Shown: piece by piece, positions 18,079-19,199 of the stretch
Layout of the letters: each line of letters starts with the position of its first letter
How positions within the stretch are numbered: position 1 is the first letter of the stretch
Source: Pararhodospirillum photometricum DSM 122
GTDB taxonomy: Bacteria; Pseudomonadota; Alphaproteobacteria; Rhodospirillales; Rhodospirillaceae
Assembly: GCF_000284415.1 (NCBI RefSeq)
Contig: NC_017059.1
Span: 3,172,209 to 3,191,407, forward strand
Length of the DNA: 19,199 nt
Direction: 5' to 3'
Program-made: the position numbers and the translations under genes
The notes under the pieces: generated by a model
The model's database searches: none
What the model was told of the DNA's origin: nothing
Seen by the model: the letters and a program-made list of their open reading frames with translations, nothing else

Positions 18079-19199
18079 AACGGGTCTCCCGGGGCACGCC
18101 GGCGGGTCAACGCCAGGATCATGCCCATGCTAAGGGCCGTCGAGAGCAACGAGGACCCGCCGTAGCTGATAAACGGCAAGGTCATGCCCTTGGTGGGCAT
18201 CATGCTCAGGCTGGAGGCCATGTTAACCAGAGCCTGCAAGCCGATTTGGGTCAACAGACCCCCAACGGCCAGCAAGACGAAAAGGCTGTTTTCTCGGCGC
18301 AACCGAACAGCTGCCCGACTAATGATGAATCCAAAGAGCGCCACGATCAGAAGACACAGAAAGATTCCAAACTCTTCGCCAGCAACAGCAAAGATAAAGT
18401 CGGTGTGCGCATCGGGGAGAAACTGCTTGACGCGTCCCTCGCCGGGGCCGCGACCGAACAGGCCCCCTTCCGTGAACGCCCGCATCGACTGGCGGATCTG
18501 ATATTGATCTCCGCTCGCCGGGTCAAGGAAACGATCGACCCGGCTTTGCACATGGGGCAGGGCGTGGTAGGCAAGGACCGCGCCGCCGATGCCGCAGGCC
18601 GCCAGCAACGCGACCCAAAACAGGGACAACCCGGCCAAGAAGAACTGGGTACCCCACACCGCGGCGATCACCATGGTCATGCCGAAGTCCGGCTGCGACA
18701 CCAAAAGCCCGCCCACCACCGCCATCATGCCGATGGCAATCAGGGTTCCCGGGAAATTCTCCTGTGAGCGGTCGGCGGCAAACATCCAGGCCGTGACCAC
18801 GGCAAAGGTCGGCTTGATGAATTCCGAGGGCTGGAGCGCAAACGGCCCCAGCGGAATCCAGCGCACCGCCCCATTCACGTTCTGCCCCAACAGGGGCACC
18901 AGCATCAGCGCGATGAAGAAAAAGGCAAAGGTCGTCACCGCGAAGCGCCGGACCCACAGGACCGGCAGCACCGAGACGCCCAGCATCAACAGCAGGGCCA
19001 AGGGCACAAAAACAACTTGTCGTTGAACAAAGTGGTAAGTGCCCGCGCCAATACGCCCGGCGGCCGGTGGTCCGGCGGCCAGGATCAGCAAAAGGCCCAC
19101 CGCCATCAAGACGCTGATCGCCCCCAGCAAGACCCAGTCCACGGTCCACCACCAGCGCCCGAGCAAGCTGGTGTCGAGCCGGGTAAACGACGGGGCGAC
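18075..19199 (-). CDS. ftsW: Septal peptidoglycan polymerase FtsW (5' end outside window)
   Basis: FtsW is the SEDS-family glycosyltransferase that polymerises lipid II at the division site with FtsI. The open frame runs to the right edge of the window: codons upstream of the internal TTG at 19166 read VAPSFTRLDTS before LLGRWWWTVD, which fits the normal N-terminus, so the true start is a few codons beyond 19199. 374 residues are visible, nearly the whole protein. About ten hydrophobic segments can be seen. Conserved loops are LQPSEFIKP, VSQPDFGMTMV, GLFGRGPGEGRVKQFLPDAH then TDFIFAVAGEEFG (the loop that carries the catalytic acid in SEDS enzymes), PTKGMTLPFISYGGSS and the C-terminal LALTRRRAPGD. 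It overlaps murG by 4 nt. Confidence 0.95.
   Translation of the reverse strand, partial: VAPSFTRLDTSLLGRWWWTVDWVLLGAISVLMAVGLLLILAAGPPAAGRIGAGTYHFVQRQVVFVPLALLLMLGVSVLPVLWVRRFAVTTFAFFFIALMLVPLLGQNVNGAVRWIPLGPFALQPSEFIKPTFAVVTAWMFAADRSQENFPGTLIAIGMMAVVGGLLVSQPDFGMTMVIAAVWGTQFFLAGLSLFWVALLAACGIGGAVLAYHALPHVQSRVDRFLDPASGDQYQIRQSMRAFTEGGLFGRGPGEGRVKQFLPDAHTDFIFAVAGEEFGIFLCLLIVALFGFIISRAAVRLRRENSLFVLLAVGGLLTQIGLQALVNMASSLSMMPTKGMTLPFISYGGSSLLSTALSMGMILALTRRRAPGDPL

Overview
The window looks like an alphaproteobacterium of the Rhodospirillum/Pararhodospirillum kind. The grounds are a GC-rich chromosome with strong GC third-position bias, the order mdh-sucC-sucD, a division and cell-wall (dcw) cluster ending ftsQ-ftsA-ftsZ-lpxC, an FtsZ with a very long Pro/Ala-rich linker and a C-terminal peptide ending [11 protein letters not shown], and an Aer-type chemoreceptor carrying a C-terminal PilZ domain. 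The genus is inferred from remembered protein features, not from a search.

Layout. (1) 1-1078: an AT-rich gene-free stretch (about 30% GC by hand count in 1-299), a perfect 24-bp inverted repeat acting as a terminator, and a minus-strand ABC-transporter ATPase of the surface-polysaccharide export type, whose composition drifts from GC-rich at its 5' end to AT-rich at its 3' end. It sits 21 nt behind sucD, where sucA is usual in relatives. (2) 1100-4248: the minus-strand TCA-cycle genes mdh, sucC and sucD. (3) 4249-4655: a divergent intergenic region with inverted repeats and an apparently orphan terminator. (4) 4656-7611: the only plus-strand gene, an Aer-like chemoreceptor of 984 codons if intact. 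It is split by a +1 frameshift at a run of eight C residues (5846-5853). (5) 7660-19199: minus-strand lpxC, ftsZ, ftsA, ftsQ, ddl, murB, murC, murG and the 3' part of ftsW, transcribed from the right edge leftwards.

How the genes work together. MurG, MurC, MurB and Ddl make lipid II and its precursors, and FtsW polymerises it at the septum. FtsQ, FtsA and FtsZ build the divisome, and LpxC commits UDP-GlcNAc derivatives to lipid A. From ftsW to ftsA almost every stop overlaps the next start (GTGA/ATGA or short overlaps), so this is one translationally coupled operon. ftsZ follows after a 139-nt spacer containing hairpins and is closed by a strong terminator. lpxC then has its own leader. Mdh and SucCD catalyse neighbouring parts of the TCA cycle.

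The parts most worth a second look are the frameshifted receptor and its domain set, the sucD/ABC junction, a repeated terminator sequence with one copy that has no gene in front of it, and a 27-bp tandem repeat in the 3' end of ftsQ. I found no tRNA, rRNA, CRISPR array, insertion sequence or obvious new defence system.
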